DNA of 29,370 bases from DAOSVX01 sp964616495 (GTDB lineage: Bacteria > Bacillota_I > Bacilli_A > RF39 > UBA660). Shown here in pieces: positions 29,262-29,370 of the stretch. The stretch lies in contig CAZTRF010000010.1 of NCBI GenBank assembly GCA_964616495.1, positions 1-29,370 on the forward strand. The letters run 5' to 3'. A program made the position numbers and the translations under genes. The notes under the pieces were generated by a model that saw only the letters and a program-made list of their open reading frames with translations, was not told the origin of the DNA and did no database searches. The first letter of the stretch is position 1. Every line of letters begins with the position of its first letter.

Positions 29262-29370
29262 TTATGATTTGATTTCGATGTCTACTCCGCTTGGTAAATC
29301 CAAATGAGTCAAAGCATCAATAGTTTCTTTACTAGGTTCTTTTACTTCGATTAGTCTCTTATGAGTACGT
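29262..29370 (-). CDS. rpsJ: 30S ribosomal protein S10, 3' part only
   Basis: The last 35 codons and stop of S10 are present: RTHKRLIEVKEPSKETIDAL followed by the LDLPSGVDIEIK ending typical of the family. The gene enters from the right edge, so its start and the superoperon promoter lie outside the window. S10 binds 16S rRNA in the head and also takes part in antitermination with NusB. The stop is followed by a second in-frame TAA and then GGAGG for rplC. Confidence 0.95.
   Translation of the reverse strand, partial: RTHKRLIEVKEPSKETIDALTHLDLPSGVDIEIKS

Noticed and set aside
1..29370. UGA read as tryptophan (Mycoplasma code)
   Set aside because: UGA ends secY (overlapping adk) and map at the expected lengths, and Trp is encoded by UGG.
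1..29370. CRISPR arrays, insertion sequences, tRNA or rRNA genes
   Set aside because: No regularly spaced repeats, transposase-like reading frames, or tRNA/rRNA-like sequences were seen in the intergenic regions.

Overview
The window is strongly AT-rich bacterial chromosome with Firmicutes-type Shine-Dalgarno sites, consensus sigma-70-type promoters, a T-box leader, a c-di-AMP synthase pair and a SpoVT-like regulator. Zn-ribbon S14 and the S10-spc-alpha gene order also fit Bacilli. rpmD (L30) is missing from the spc cluster, and glmM does not follow cdaA-cdaR. UGA still acts as stop (secY, map), so this is not a UGA=Trp mollicute. My inference is an uncultured gut-type member of the Bacilli close to the Mollicutes (RF39-like); the sequence alone does not prove the lineage.

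Layout. (1) 1-2266: a small regulatory and accessory stretch with a possible gene start running off the left edge, a SpoVT/AbrB regulator, a tandem-HTH XRE regulator convergent with an unknown 105-aa gene, a short and apparently truncated GerS/LolA-like lipoprotein, and a DUF378 membrane protein. (2) 2258-5985: a leftward envelope block with cdaA-cdaR, an unknown single-pass membrane protein and a YerB-like DUF3048 protein. (3) 6132-9213: a rightward two-gene cassette with a perfect consensus promoter. It encodes two unrecognised membrane-anchored, probably surface proteins, the second with 19 cysteines in its external region. (4) 9212-12813: pheT and pheS, preceded by a T-box leader whose specifier reads UUC (Phe). 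(5) 12866-15660: an operon of an unknown 636-aa coiled-coil protein, a DUF1292 protein and rubrerythrin. (6) 15759-29370: the S10-spc-alpha ribosomal superoperon, transcribed leftwards from rpsJ (cut by the right edge) to rplQ, and including secY, adk, map, infA, rpmJ and rpoA.

Genes are tightly packed. Stop and start codons overlap (TAATG, ATGA), many stops lie inside the next Shine-Dalgarno site (TAGGAGG), and several stops lie inside the terminator hairpin. A run of ten N at 28804-28813 interrupts rplC. From the flanking reading frames it must be a placeholder whose true length is not ten.

The ribosomal part is conventional apart from the missing L30, an acidic tail on L3, a basic tail on L24 and an alanine-substituted P-loop in adenylate kinase. 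The least explained parts are the two-gene surface cassette, the coiled-coil protein upstream of rubrerythrin, and the small HTH/105-aa locus with an operator-like palindrome over a promoter.
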